DNA of 64,000 nt from Condylostoma magnum. Lineage: Eukaryota; Ciliophora; Heterotrichea; Heterotrichida; Condylostomatidae. The first letter of the stretch is position 1. The number at the start of each line of letters is the position of its first letter. Of the stretch, positions 11,549 to 23,877 are shown piece by piece. Both the position numbers and the translations under genes were made by a program. The DNA lies in assembly GCA_920105805.1 (NCBI GenBank), contig CAKKTI010000026.1, forward strand, positions 1 through 64,000, written 5' to 3'. The notes beneath the pieces are model-generated. The model was not told the origin of the DNA, did not search any database, and was given only the letters and a program-made list of their open reading frames with translations.

Positions 11549-11965
11549 CTATGTAAGAAGAATAACAGTATAATTTTATGTAAATTAAATAGAGTTTGTT
11601 AAGTATTAAAATCCTTCCTCACATTTTACGTTAGGGGCTACTGAATCAAAACTACATGGAGTTCATTCATCCATTTGGTACTTTACATCATTCTCCTATT
11701 TCTCTTCTTTTTTGTTGACTTTCTAACTTTACATAATCATATATTCAAGTATGTATTCAGGTATACCGTATATCTAATTCACCTTTTACAATCCACTTCT
11801 CTTTATCTAAAACTTTATAATTCTTCGTATTTAATTAACAAAACGATTATTATCAAAGTCGAAGTTTTTTATATTATTTATTACAACATTCTCATCTCTT
11901 AAGTTAAAATACTTTTGTACTGGTTCTATTCCATGAATAATACCTAAGATTCCCATGTTTTCCAT
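11549..11965 (-). CDS. hypothetical protein with a duplicated C-terminus
   Basis: 138 residues starting MENMGILGIIHGIEPVQKYF and ending in tandem TAG-TAA. The N-terminal half is Asn/Ile/Arg-rich. A Lys/Glu-Gln linker leads to a C-terminal block (QYLTNSIQFTQNYTVILL) whose DNA recurs, degenerate, at 14511-14670. It is convergent with the deformylase (82 bp) and codirectional with the DHHC gene. No family recognised. A hydrophobic opposite-strand frame overlaps but has poorer composition. Confidence 0.45.
11556..11720 (+). repeat. dispersed direct repeat, copy 1
   Basis: About 160 bp, clearly alignable with 14511-14670 in the same orientation and differing at scattered positions and small indels. 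It overlaps the C-terminal codons of the 11549-11965 gene. Confidence 0.75.
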
Positions 11966-12230
11966 TTTATTATTTGACAATTAAGTATTTCTAATTTGTT
12001 TCTTATTGGTGGTGATACAATAAGAATTGATAATTTTTAAATAACTCTACTTATAATAAGTTCTTTGTAATACCAACCAATTCTGATATTGAAATGATAT
12101 TTTATATATTTAATAAGAGGCAATGCTATGCATTACTTAGTAAATTAATAAATGTTACAATCTTAGCTCCTTATTACTGTGCTATAAACCATAATAACGC
12201 ATAAATTATACAAATGTTAAATCTTTATAA

Positions 12231-13097
12231 CTAAGCTGTTAAATTATCAAATAGAAGCTTACACTCTTACTCCATTGTAAGTACTGGTACTTCAGGAATA
12301 TCACTCTCATACCTTGTGTTTTAAGGAGGAGTTGGAATAAGCCAAAAATACACATCAGTGCCAAACACCTCTAAAAAGTTAGAAATTAGCCCTAAATCAT
12401 ACTTAGAGTCAGATTACCCATAACTGCATAGCAAAATATTAGTAGTCATTTAAGTTCCTTTCATAGCCTCAATAGTTGTTACATTATTATATATCTAGTT
12501 CAAATGACTAAATACCAAAAAGTAAGAGTAAATAGTAACTATAATGCACGGAACCCCATGTATTACAAACAGTACCTTAAGAAAACTTCATTATAAGTAA
12601 TCAGGGCTATTTCCATAACAATAGTCCAGAAATAAGTAGCAGTACTGCGTTCCTCCAATCATCAGATAAATCAAATACAGCATAAACGCCTTTTAATTTC
12701 TTATTCCTATACACCTATTAGTCCAAACACAATGATGGTCCATTCTTAAAGTGCACTGATTACAAGTAGAGCAATGATGAGATCTACGAGGCCTACACAC
12801 AAGACCACATTGATTACAAGAATCACTTCCATTGAATACAGCTGGGTATGCTAGCCCTGGGTTAGTATGTCTTGTGATGACTAAACTCAGTATAGATAGA
12901 AAAACAACTATAGAGAATTCCACTAAATTAGCCTCTGCATAGTATTTCGGGTATAAATCTGGACTATCTCTAGGATGCTATAAAATAGGCTGATTAAATC
13001 TTACATAATACATAAACAAAGGAGCAGTACCCATTTAAACAATATTATAGTAATAAGGAAACAAGTAGTTCATCTTAACTTAACCAGGATCCAACAT
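12231..13097 (-). CDS. DHHC palmitoyltransferase
   Basis: 288 residues with TM segments on both sides of a cysteine-rich domain (CNQCGLVCRPRRSHHCSTC ... MDHHCVWTNRCIG) holding the catalytic DHHC and the zinc-binding Cys/His set. The enzyme moves palmitate from CoA through the DHHC Cys to substrate Cys in Golgi or plasma membrane. The C-terminal half has the third and fourth TM helices and a cytosolic tail. One TGA is read as Trp (YLQWSF). Its ATG follows the tandem stop of DNAAF1 by two bases, so the two genes are almost fused. Stop TAG at 12231, followed by TAA two codons later. Confidence 0.92.
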
Positions 13098-13102
13098 CTT
13101 TA

Positions 13103-14422
13103 CTAATCTAATTCATCCAGAAAGGAATCATCCTCAGATTTCTCAACGGTATTGTTATCACCAATTAGTTTTGTTTCAACAGGCTCATCCTCTGTAATAA
13201 ACAATCTGGTGCCATCTTCCTCTTCATTTTCCGACGAGGTCACATCTTCAATAATTGGTGGCTTTTTCTATATATTTTTTTCCTATACAACCCTTTCCTA
13301 CTCTTCCCCTACAATTTTCAATACAGATTTCACTTCCTCTATAATCTCTTCTTTTACATCAACTGATAAATAAGGAATTTCCTCAAAAATGTTCTCCTGT
13401 TCCATATTCTTAAACTCCTCAGTCCTCACTGCCTCTAATTCCGGTACAACCTCAGCCTCACTGCTCTGCCCTTCCTAATTGCTATCGCTATCTCTTGCGC
13501 TGTCCTCGCTGTCTCTTACACTATCCTCACTATTCCCTGGATGTGTCGTTATATCAGAAATAGAAGTATTCTAACTCCTATCACTTAGCAGCTAAGTCGA
13601 CTACTCAGAATCAGAATCACTTTACTATTGTCTTCTTTGTCGCCTTGCATTCTCAACCATTTCTCTGAAAGCGTTGTGGTGTCTGAGTCTCTCTTCTTCC
13701 CGTTCTTATTGTCATAGCTTACGTTCCTCACGCTCAGCTGCCATACCTCCTCTTGCAAATGCCTCAGCAAATCGTCGGTCTTCTGGAAAGACGGGTCTGT
13801 CGTCCAAGTAACGTAATTCTGATAAATTCGATATCATGTATTTTCTGTAGTTTTGTATTTTTTTGCAGACTGGGTTGCCTGTGAGGTATAAAACACGCAG
13901 ATTCGGCATTTGTTGCAGTACTTAGGGTAGGATTTCAGGGTCTTCGATTTTATTGTAGCTCAGGTCGAGTACACTTATACTGGAGATTTCTGGCAAGTGA
14001 GTAAGGTCTTGTATACCGTTACGGCCTATGTTGTTTCGGGCTAGGAGGAGGTTTGTAAGGGATTTGCAGTTTTAGAGTCCTGAGATTGTCTCTATGAAGT
14101 TGTCGCTGAGATTTAAAGTGTCGAGACCTTCTAATGTGTCAAGGCCTTGCATTTCTCTTATACAGTTTTCGTGTAAGTAAAGGCATTTTAGTTCTGTGTT
14201 GAATGTTAGTCCCTGGATTTCACTTATTGCGTTGCCTTCGATGTAGAGAACTCTTAGCCCGGTAAAATCTTCTAAATTTTCTATTTATCGGAAGCCTTTG
14301 TAGTGAAGGAAAAGTTTGTCGTTTAGGGACCGTGTGTTATAGTATAGTTTCATGTCAGATTTTAGTAGTTAGCGGAAAAATGCTTCGTTGAGTCGGGGGT
14401 ATCGGTCTGATTAGGATTCCAT
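13103..14422 (-). CDS. DNAAF1: dynein axonemal assembly factor 1 (LRRC50/ODA7)
   Basis: 439 residues. A run of SDS22-type leucine-rich repeats ([44 protein letters not shown]) is capped by [20 protein letters not shown]. The LRRC50 signature [15 protein letters not shown] and a Glu/Arg helix follow, then a long acidic, Ser-rich tail. The family is a cytoplasmic factor that pre-assembles outer- and inner-arm dyneins before transport into cilia. It ends Leu-Asp then TAG-TAA. The next gene on the strand (DHHC) starts two bases later. Confidence 0.93.
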
Positions 14423-14948
14423 TATTATTTTTGTATTATATTAGAATTAAATTTTAATTAGTGTATTTAAACAACTGGATAGAGCTGATTTTATTAAGTA
14501 TTAGTGCTAATGAGGAGAATTACAATATAATTTTATGTAACTTAAATAGACTTTGTTAAGTACTAAACTACTCCTCAGATTTTACATTAGGAGCTACTGA
14601 ATCAAAACTATATAGAATTCATTTATCCATTTGGTACATCATTCTCTTATTTCTCTACTTTCTTGTTAATTATACTGAGCCTTTTACGTATTTATTATAG
14701 GATATAAATTTCAGCTTATCTATTACTGTATATAAAAATAAATAATAATTTGATAATAACTCAGAGAATGATATTTTTAATAGATTTATGATTGTTTCTC
14801 AAATTTTAATCAGCAAACCAACTTTGATATAATTAGACAGCTCTAAATCCAGTGAAATACACTAAGGGTAAAGTAGATATAAAACATATAATCAAAACTA
14901 TATTTCAATCTGATTTAAATAAACTTAATAATAAAACTACTGATATAA
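14423..14948. other. intergenic stretch containing the repeat copy
   Basis: About 525 bases between the CDC50 stop and the DNAAF1 start. Apart from the repeat copy at 14511-14670 it is plain AT-rich sequence without a convincing gene. Confidence 0.45.
14511..14670 (-). pseudogene. degenerate copy of the 11.5-11.7 kb gene end
   Basis: Direct-repeat copy 2. On the minus strand it still encodes EKQENDV and YLTKSIQVTQNYIVILL-like residues matching the C-terminus of the 11549-11965 protein. Between those blocks the frame is disturbed and no N-terminal part is present. It looks like a partial duplication placed upstream of DNAAF1. Confidence 0.55.
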
Positions 14949-15899
14949 CTAATTACGCACATTATCAGGATGAGCTAAATCTCTCTTACCCTTCAATACC
15001 AAAAACACAACAGTATATATAGTAGAAATTCCTCCAAAAACAATAAAAATAATTCCAACTCCCCATTTTCTTCCTCCCAATCCATTCATCTCAGTCAATA
15101 CTAAATGCTTCTCTCCATCAAAATTGTTTACATCATAATTATTGCTTATTTAAGCATAATAAGTCCCACTATCTAAATCATCGTCAATTTTACCCCAAAG
15201 CTTAACAAACTCTGGTGCAATTGCAATTCTCATTCAATTGATAAAGTGCTCATCTCTCATAGAAATTCATTGCCTTTACTTATTTTCACTATTCTTAAAT
15301 CTATCATCTTTATCATAAACCCACGCTATATTGTTTTAATTGATTTATACCTCCTTTTCCTTATCTTAATCACTATATAGAGCAAATTCATCATTAAAAA
15401 AGTTCTTGGCTTAAATTCCACATGGTATTGCAGTATCATCTTCACTGTACTCTCCATTCTACTTAATTACCTCTTATTGTCATTTATAAAGATCTTTATT
15501 TTCTGCAATGGGGTCACAATCAGTCTCGATTTCTGAAAATGACACGTCTTCTCCTCTTAGTTAGTCATAATTCCTAGACTTTACATAATTTCTATGATTT
15601 TAGTAGAAATTTACGATTTTATAGTAAACGTATATAGGAGCAGTCATACTGTCATCTATTTCAAACTCTATACTACAAATTAGTTTGTTAACACATTTAT
15701 CATCATAGCGCGTTGAGTACTCTAATGTATCGCCAGCTGCTGCAAGAGTTCCTATTCCAATTATAAGATTTATTGCTGACAGTGTTATTAATAGGATTAG
15801 TGTTGCTTTAAAATTCAGTCGGGGTCTAAAGGCCCAAAGCCTTTGTTAAGTTAATTTAGAGTTACTAGGACGGTTTATTAGCTCTACTGAATCTGCCAT
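14949..15899 (-). CDS. CDC50: CDC50/LEM3-family P4-ATPase beta subunit
   Basis: 316 residues: a cytosolic N-terminus, TM1 (about residues 30-50), a large Cys-containing exoplasmic domain, and TM2 near the end. Family landmarks are YYKIVNFYQNHRNYVKSR, PCGIQAKNFFNDEF, the conserved HFINWMRIA (Trp written TGA), KLWGKI, and the NYDVNNFDGEKHLVL strand before TM2. CDC50 proteins chaperone P4-type lipid flippases and are required for their ER exit and activity. Four or more TGA codons read as Trp. Stop TAG at 14949. Confidence 0.94.
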
Positions 15900-16016
15900 T
15901 AATTATAGGAACTTTATATTTTGATTATGATAGGAAGTAAGAAGGTGAAATTATACTCCTTTGAAGCTTACAATTATTTAGAGTTTATGAATTATTAGCA
16001 TAAAATACATTAAAAT

Positions 16017-17522
16017 CTATACATTTTACTCTAAATTAACTTGATTGAAGTTAGATTATGACTCTTGTTTATTTTCCTAATTTAACGATTCATCACTATT
16101 ATTTGATTGAATAGAAGGACTAGACGGAAACTTTTGATTCAGTAAAGAATTATCATGAGTCGAAATTGTATTGTTACAGCTTTTACTTTTATTTGCTAAA
16201 CCCTAAGATTTATTCTTATTTCGGCTTTTACCTTGCATTCCAGTATCTCACTTTGACTTTTAAGTCGATTTTATTGTTTCTAGATTCAATGGAACTCTTT
16301 GTATTGTTATTTCAATGTTAGATTCCTTATTGAGTTTCCTTTAATTTATCCTTTCTTCAATTCCTTCCGGTAAATCAATTATTTCCTAGTTTCTAAGCTC
16401 TTCCATATCTCGATCACTATTACAACTAATACTATTCGACTTTATATTGCCCTTTAATGTTTTTTTTGAAAACTTCTACATCAGCTTTTTAGTTGATTTA
16501 TTCATCAACACTGTTATCTCTATATCTTTATTTGGAATTTGATCTTTTAACTCTTATCGTGTATTTGATGCAGAGTCCGGAGCTTCGTTTTCTTCCTAAT
16601 TTGCAATATTATCAAATGTTTATAAAATCTTTTATTCATTAGTCCTATACTTTTGCTGTTTTTTAGGGCTTTCAGAATAAATGATTTAGCTTAGCCTTTA
16701 CTCACTTGATTGCTCTCATTATACCTTTGAATTATCAACAGACTCCTCAATTAGGAAATTTTATGTAAAGTATCTATATCTTTTCTTATTTGTATCAGTT
16801 TCAGGTTTTTAACGAGAAGCTTTCAATGCAATGTATATAAAGTAAGCCGTTTCCATTATAAAACTGTAAACTGCTGAAATGATTAAAAGAATTGGCCCTT
16901 CGTGCCCACATATGCTAGTTTCTCCATCGTTACTGGATAGATCGTCACAATTACCATCTAATTATATATTAACTGACCCAAATCAAATTATAGAGCCTAA
17001 AATTTAAGATAAATAGTTTAAAACACTACTATAAACAAGGTATTTGCTAAATGTGTTATTTTTCATTGCAACTAGTATAATGATTAGGTTTATTATTATT
17101 GCCACAGCGCTGAATATATAACAGAACAGTACTACAACTCCTGCAAAGTAAAGATTAGTCCAAGTGGAGCATTATGAGCTAAATATTTGTTCCATCTAGT
17201 TATTTATCTATTCATTTTACTCTCTTAGCTATTGATAATCATTACATCACTCTAATTTTAATTCATAAAAGCTTTTATTATTCAAATTTCCTTCTTTACT
17301 ATCAACAATTGTAAGAATACTAGCATTTCATTACTCGTAATAATAAGTATTATTCATCATAAGTATTTTGTCTGATTGCTAATCTCCTTGTGATGTTCAG
17401 TACGGAATTATCAATGTTGACACAGTAGAAATAAAGAGAAGTGATTTTAGTATAAATAGCGCTCTGTAAAAGTTGTTTGAAAAGATTAAGTTGTCTTCAA
17501 TGCTTAAATCTTTTTGTGTCAT
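16017..17522 (-). CDS. four-TM membrane protein, paralogue A
   Basis: About 501 residues. TM1 (ALFILKSLLFISTVSTLIIP) is followed by an extracellular loop with Cys/Trp and several potential N-glycosylation sites. TM2 and TM3 (about residues 125-195) and TM4 (LLIISAVYSFIMETAYFIYI) follow, then a ~270-residue cytosolic tail rich in Ser, Asn and basic residues. The layout is claudin/tetraspanin-like but without their signature motifs. Its start is 57 bp from the divergent paralogue at 17580, which has the same topology. Function unknown. The end is approximate (TAG at 16017 or TAA just downstream of it). Confidence 0.65.
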
Positions 17523-17579
17523 TTTTATGCAAATTTGTTACATAATTTTAAGAGAGCCAACTGATATATTTATATAATC
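17523..17579. promoter_or_regulatory. 57-bp divergent promoter of the four-TM pair
   Basis: The two paralogous four-TM genes start 57 bp apart on opposite strands. Any promoter elements for both must lie here or inside the genes. The stretch is AT-rich and includes TATATTTATATAA. Confidence 0.5.
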
Positions 17580-18995
17580 ATGGCATAATAATCTAAAGTA
17601 GCAGCTAGATTTAACGTAAAGCTATATAAATTTTTAGTAATATGTGTAATTGCATTACTAATCCTGCAAATCACTACTATTTCAATACAGAATTGGGTTT
17701 ATCAAGGAGATGGTTAAAGTGAATTAGTTGTGATTGAAAACACTGAATTATATATTGAAGAGTGGTCTGGGAGCATTTACACAGTAGTTTTTAGTGAATA
17801 AGATTAAATAAGTGGACATACTTATAGTTATCTTTAAGAGAAATGATGCTAAGATTTTGATTTTTCAAATGATGAAAATCTTTAGAACTTAATTTTATCA
17901 TAATGTAAGAACTGAAAAACGCTTTAAATAGCTGGATCAGGAGTAATTGTAGTATAAACTTTTGGATTTCTAGTTATTTTTGCAATATTAGTAACTGCAA
18001 TTAGTAGTATCATAAAAAGAATGCTGCATATAGTGTTATTGTATTTAATAATGCTCTTGATTCTGATAAAAATCTTAAGTTTGCTTATATATTTTGGAGT
18101 AGTTAAATGTAATTTTGAAGATGATTGTTAAGACTTATACGATGAGTCTCAAAATATTCCTATTTGCTGCGGGAATGGTCCAATTGTATTGATTTTTGAA
18201 GCTTCTTTATCAACTATGCTCATGGGATTATTTATTTATTTTAGTATAGCCCTTAGACAAATCTACATAAGCAAAGACATTAACGAGGGTTAAAATGAGT
18301 AGTAAAATCAATATTTAAATGACGTTTTAGAAGGAGAGACTCATATAGTATAAACTACAAATGCATTTGAGTAAGAGTTATAAGGAAACAATATAAATGG
18401 ACCATCATCTAATGAAACCACTTAAAATTATAACAGAAAAGGATATAATTAGATAATTCCTTAAAATATATAAGATGAATCAAGCAGGGAAGTAGAATCT
18501 AATAGTGACGCTAATATGAGTATTTGTGCCGAGGATGTCAGTATAAACTTTCCTTAGAACATTGAATCAAGGCTTAAAGATGAAAGGTCTGAGAAAAAAT
18601 TTGATACTTTAAGGTTTTTTACAGATTTTGTAAAAAAGTAAGTGATGCAATATTAAGAACGTCAGAAAACAAAAAGTTTAGATTTGGAGTCTATTGGACT
18701 ACCATCTCCTAGGTTTTTGATTGAGAAAGAAGATAACAAGTAAAATGAACGCGGTTATTAGACTTTAAGTTTAAAATCAGTATTTATAGCAATGACTGGT
18801 AAAAGTTTGCACAGAGATAATGAAAAATAAAATACAGCTAATTCAATAGCAAAAAGCTTTTAAAGAAGAAAGCATTTGCATTCAAAGTAAGCTTATAATC
18901 AAATTGAGTATGAAGAATATGACTCTGAGTCTAATAAATCATTTTAGTTTTATATAAATAGCTCTGATATCTTATTAGTTTTGGTAGAATTATAA
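17580..18995 (+). CDS. four-TM membrane protein, paralogue B
   Basis: Up to 471 residues with the same plan as its divergent neighbour. TM1 (FLVICVIALLILQITTISIQ) is followed by WVYQGDGQSELVVIE, alignable with the neighbour's YWTSQGDQQSDKILMM. A Cys/Trp-containing loop, three more TMs and a long polar Ser/Gln/Asn-rich cytosolic tail follow. TGA reads as Trp at the shared loop position before Cys (EKWC here, LEWC in the neighbour). The C-terminus is uncertain, with TAG before the last 15 codons or TAA at 18993. Probably arose by inverted duplication. Confidence 0.65.
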
Positions 18996-19071
18996 AATTG
19001 CATATTGTGCTAAAATTATTTGATTAGTATTCATAAATTTTGTGTCACAATACAAAAATATAATAATAAAA

Positions 19072-19254
19072 ATGGAACAGCAAACAAAACAATTAATCGC
19101 AGCTGGAGTCTCTGGAGTTGTGGTAGGACTACTTATTAGCTACTTGGTAGATACAATATCCTCAAGAAAGAGCACCAAGGAGAGCAAAGATCAGAAATAG
19201 GCATAGATAGTTTAAGAATTCTTTTAAACAAATTAGTAGTTTAATTATATTTAG
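19072..19254 (+). CDS. small single-TM protein
   Basis: 60 residues. MEQQTKQ is followed by a clean TM helix (LIAAGVSGVVVGLLISYLVD) and a basic then Gln-rich tail. TAG at 19252 is taken as the stop. A well-formed Gly-containing TM helix in so short a frame is the main evidence. The family is unknown. Confidence 0.5.
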
Positions 19255-19533
19255 AAGATTGTATATTATAAAAGGTGATTTAATGCTTTCTAATGAGTTT
19301 ATTCTTTAATACAATACAGTCAATAATAGAATTCTGAGATAAAAATGTAAAAAAATTAAGAGATACAAGTTTATAATAAAGATAGATGAATATGATATAT
19401 AAGTTAGTTATTTCAATATATTTGTTGAACAATTACCTATAAATGCTTTGATGATAGTTAGAAGCATAAGGATTTGTATACAAGCTATAAATAATAATAC
19501 TAAAACATCTTATATAAATTAATAAAAACTTAC

Positions 19534-21585
19534 CTAACTATCATTATTCCTTATTTCAAATGATTTTTCTGATTAGAACTTACTGAGTTTATTTTGATAC
19601 AATTCTCTAGCTATTTTAGGACTGATTTTGTATCCATGCTCACACTTCACATTTGCTTCATTTACTTATCTTCCATCAAAATTACCATTAGTTTTTTCAT
19701 AAATTGCGTAATATAGACAATCATTACAATGTTATCTTTAACACTATAGAAGAGTTCTAAATCCTGCTCCTATATGTTTAGGGCACTACTCTTATCCTTA
19801 TGGTAGTATTGAATTCGTGGGCTGAGTTATAGTCTATTAGGCTGGAGCAATATTACCATTTAAATTTTAAATTCCCGTAGGTAATTAAGCAGGTATTTGG
19901 GGTTGCTGGTTTTAAATAATAGGCTTATTCAAATTGTTTTGATTTATGATATTACCTTAGTTTAATTGAGGGTTATTTTAAATTTTATTCTTAATCTCAA
20001 AAGATGTTGATTATGCATTGTTAGCACTATTATCAGTATATTAGGGGCGAGGTGCCTGGATCGATTAATATTATTGCTGTAATTGTTAAAGATTTGGCGG
20101 TGCCTTAAACTACGGGTTTTAGTTATTATTTTATAATAGTTTTTGACTAGTAAAATTTTATGATGGTTGAGAGGACTATGTGGCTTAGCCTAAATTAGGA
20201 TTATTTTATAATTTTCTCATACTCTCAGAAGAATTATTTGATTAGTAGGCATTTAAACTTTATAATTATGCTATCGAAGGGGGGGTATTACCCTGAAGAT
20301 TTATATTATTACTCATATTCTGATTCTATACAATTTACTGATTTTACTATATGCTTTATTATAAGTTGGTTAAATCTTATTTCAAGTGGGACTGGCTTTC
20401 TGAACATTTTTGTATTATCGAGTACAAGTCATGAGGAATTTAAACTTTTTAATCATTGTTTAAGTTGAAGGTTTTAGCAATGCATTAAATTAGCTCTTTA
20501 ATTTCTGAATCTACTTCTGATAAAAATGGATAGCCAGTTATATTTTATATGTTATTTTAAATCTTATATGCTTATGGTTCTATAAGTAGATAGTAAGTCT
20601 ATTGCTTAGATAAAAAGATGTTTAATCTGTTCTCTCTAATTTTCATTGGATAACTCCTTTTCTGATTCTGTTCTTAAATGATTATACATACAGAAAGCTC
20701 ATTTGATAGTTTCTCAAAATAGGAGTCTAAGTCATTCTAAAAGAACTTGATTTCCATCTATCTACCAATACTTAGTAAAAGCTCTTTAAACTCCTCATAA
20801 GCAATCAATTAATCTATAAAATCAATTCACTGAGATTTCTGATAACCCTTTAGTTAATTTAGCATATTTGATAGGCCTTGCTTTTGCTCGATACTTTCGA
20901 TAAACTTTAGTAAGTTTTCAATAGCATCTCTACCTTCTGAGATTGTACTTAGTCTTAAATGCTACCTCAAAACTCCTAGTGCAATAGCAACTGAAGCTGA
21001 CATTGACTCACCGATAGATCCTTATACAACAAATTACTAATAAAAATCTTAAATATAGCAATCCTACTTGACTATATGAAAAGGTATTTCTTCCTTAATT
21101 TTGAAATCAGTTAAATAATTAGGACTAGTGCTTTTTTCTAGTATTCCCCAAGTATTCTATGATACGATTAATGCAATGCCAACACAGTTTTCTCCAGATT
21201 AAAGATCAACTCTTTAATAGTTGTTTTCATGTTATTGGAATATTGCAATGTTTAATTTCCATAGATTTTAAAACTCATAGCATGCAGCAACTGCGCTATT
21301 TATGTTCATTACATTCTACTGTGCTAGTACTGATCTTGCTATTTAGGCTACCAATTAGCTAAAATTTCCTTAAAATTAGCCCTATGACATATCTTACGTC
21401 AGATAGTAGTTTAAATTATTAAGTCCATTTCCAATATCGACGCAGATTTGGTTAATTGTGCAATTTGTTAGTACTTGCTCTATGATTCTCGAGTAAATTC
21501 CTCCAAAGTAGGTGTTATCAGCTTAATAAAACAAATTTTTATAGAATTAAATCTAAGAGCCTATTATTTAATCATTCTAGGACAT
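19534..21585 (-). CDS. hypothetical protein with Gln/Asn-rich linker and C-terminal Cys/His module
   Basis: 683 residues. The N-terminal ~330 are globular (FGGIYSRIIEQVLTNCTIN, then NNYQRVDLQSGENCVGIAL). A helical region and a long Asn/Gln/Pro-rich disordered linker follow. The last ~80 residues hold a probable zinc module with pairs CPKH, CQRQHCNDC and CEHGYKI. The plan resembles ubiquitin-pathway or RNA-binding adaptors, but I recognise no family. Only one start gives the N-terminal domain in a single frame. Stop TAG at 19534. Confidence 0.6.
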
Positions 21586-21884
21586 AATGAGTTATCGTAT
21601 TATAGCTGCTGATAGAACTGTAAAGAATCCTGATTAGAAGTCCTAGCCTTAGGTAGGTCAAAGCACACTGTTAAATTAGTGAATTTTTACATTTTAGGGC
21701 TATTGCATCATTTTTAATTATAATTTTAAAGTTCACTAAGCTAATATTTCAGTTAGGTTTTTAAGTATTTTTATCAATTTCATACAGTTATTTAAGATTT
21801 CATTGATTAACTGGATTATTTTTGCTATAAGTAAAGATTCGATAAAATTTACATAAAGGTAAATTCCCTAAAGTTTTTAATAAA

Positions 21885-22745
21885 ATGAATAGAATATCTT
21901 TCTAAGAGTTGTATGATAACTGTGATTTATCTGATAAAGATGAGTCCTCGGAAGAAGAGAATGAATAAATACACTCATAATAAATCAAATTATAAGACCT
22001 TATAGTTCATAGAGAAAATGCAAAGCCGAGCAGAAAAAGTAAGCAAGGGAAAAAAGTCGATAATAAGGATAAAGACTCTCTTTGCTATTAAAATTAATCA
22101 TCATAATAAATAAGGAAGTTAAAAATAAACTAAGAAACAAATCGATATAAAGTGAATTTGCTATAGAGACGGAATACTAAGTTATCTAAGTAATTAGAAC
22201 AAAAGAAAGCTGATATAATTGATTGCACATAATAAGTCGAATTTCTTTAATCTGAGATTGATTGCTTAGAAAATGAATCTTTTGACACTTAAAATAAAAT
22301 CAAACAAATACAAGCAAATATTAAAGATAAGAAAAATACACTAAAAGCCTTAAATGATTAACTGAAGCAAAAAGAAAAGATTAAGTAAGATAATGATAAT
22401 CGTATAAGAGAAAATGAATAGTAATTGTTAAGAATTCATTAAAATAAAAGGCACTACCTATAAATCAGTAAAATTTTAAGAGGTGATGCTGATCTTCATT
22501 CTTTTTCTACAGACGAGTTATTAGATATATAGTTAAAGCTAATAAGCGCATAATAATAACTGTAGGAAAGGATCTTAATAGAGAGAAATAATACATTATA
22601 CTGTCTTTAATGCGAATAAAACTAAAGAGATGCTCTTACTTTACCGTGTAATCACTTAATTATGTGTTATAACTGCGCCTAGAATGCAACTAATTGCTTT
22701 AATTGTTCTAAAGATATAGAGTCTATAATCAAAGTAGCACTGTAG
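21885..22745 (+). CDS. coiled-coil RING-finger protein (putative E3 ligase)
   Basis: 286 residues. The N-terminal ~100 residues are acidic then Lys-rich. A long Gln/Lys coiled coil (about 105-190) follows. The C-terminus is a RING-HC of the MULAN/IAP type, CLQCEQNQRDALTLPCNHLI then CYNCAQNATNCFNC, with all expected Cys/His. RING-HC fingers at the extreme C-terminus recruit ubiquitin-conjugating enzymes and often dimerise. Stop TAG at 22743, 77 bp from the convergent membrane-protein gene. Confidence 0.85.
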
Positions 22746-22822
22746 TTTATTAAATATCTAGTTTATCTATTGCCTTATTTAAAACTTTCAAATCATTATA
22801 TAGCTCAATTTTTAGTAATGAT

Positions 22823-23827
22823 TTACCAATAGTCTTTATCTAAAAACACATTGCTTAAAGTAAAAAATAGTTCAAATTTCTTATAAAATGGCAAATCCAC
22901 GTTAAAGCGATTGGTCACAGGTAATTGAAGCCTAAATAAAAGCCAACTAAGAGCAAGATATCTACTTACATAACGTAAATCAATAGAATAAATCCCTTTA
23001 CAGAGATATGCTAAACGCCTAAATCTAAGAAAGGCAATAAATGCTGTAACGTCAAAAACAACATGAAAAATAGGAGGAGGAACGCATCCTGTCATAATAA
23101 ACATCAGCTCTATAACACTGAAGCAAGCAGTAATAATAGTAAGATTGAATGCAGAAACAACAATTCAAGGATCTTTATACAATGGATTCTTAGATGAAAA
23201 GGTAAACACAAGAGCAGTAAAAGCAGTAATAATTAGAATAAGAGAGATAATACTTAAATCAAGTCTAGTAGCAATGGGATCATGAAAAGCAAATGAGACA
23301 ATAAATGAAAAACTAAGCATCCGAATAAGCCAGGTTAGAACTTCAATACAGACAGTAGCAAAAAGAGTAATAAAAGTAATAGTAAGAATATGAAAAATAA
23401 TAAGAATAGCTAGAGGCTTAAAGAAGATAGGAGCTTATGAACTAAAAACAGTAATAATATCATAACTATTATTAACAACTAGCATAAAACATAGATAAGA
23501 AATCTGCAGTATATAGTCCTGTAAGCAATCAAAACATGAGGAAAATTTAAGATTATCAATCTGTGGAGTAAAAGTGAATTAATGATTATAATAGAAAATA
23601 GTAAGAACACGATGATTTGCAAAGACAACAAAAAATCAATGCGTAAAAAGATACTTTGAATACCTTGCAAAGCCAAATGGCCCTGAAGAATGAATAAAGA
23701 ATGAAGTAATAGCAATAATTTAACAGAGAAAAGCAAGAAACTTAAGAATATGTGAATAAGGTTAAAGAATTGGATAATTAGATGAAAAATTACCAAAATG
23801 ATGAGAAGTCTAGATATGCTTAAGCAT
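22823..23827 (-). CDS. multi-pass membrane protein
   Basis: 334 residues with about eight hydrophobic helices. One is IFFKPLAILIIFHILTITFI; another begins LDLSIISLILIITAF. An Arg-rich loop (FRFRRLAYLCKG) precedes a soluble C-terminus ending in TAA at 22823. Almost no Gln or charged residues lie in the membrane part, so the frame is unambiguous. No transporter or channel signature seen. Codon bias is strongly T-rich. Confidence 0.65.
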
Positions 23828-23877
23828 TAAAGTTCTAAATGGAGCTGCAGTAATAATAGCGTTAATAAGATATTCAT

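Noticed and set aside
11675-11902. Plus-strand hydrophobic open frame
   Set aside because: It overlaps a minus-strand gene with better composition and a tandem stop; the plus frame is T-rich shadow sequence.
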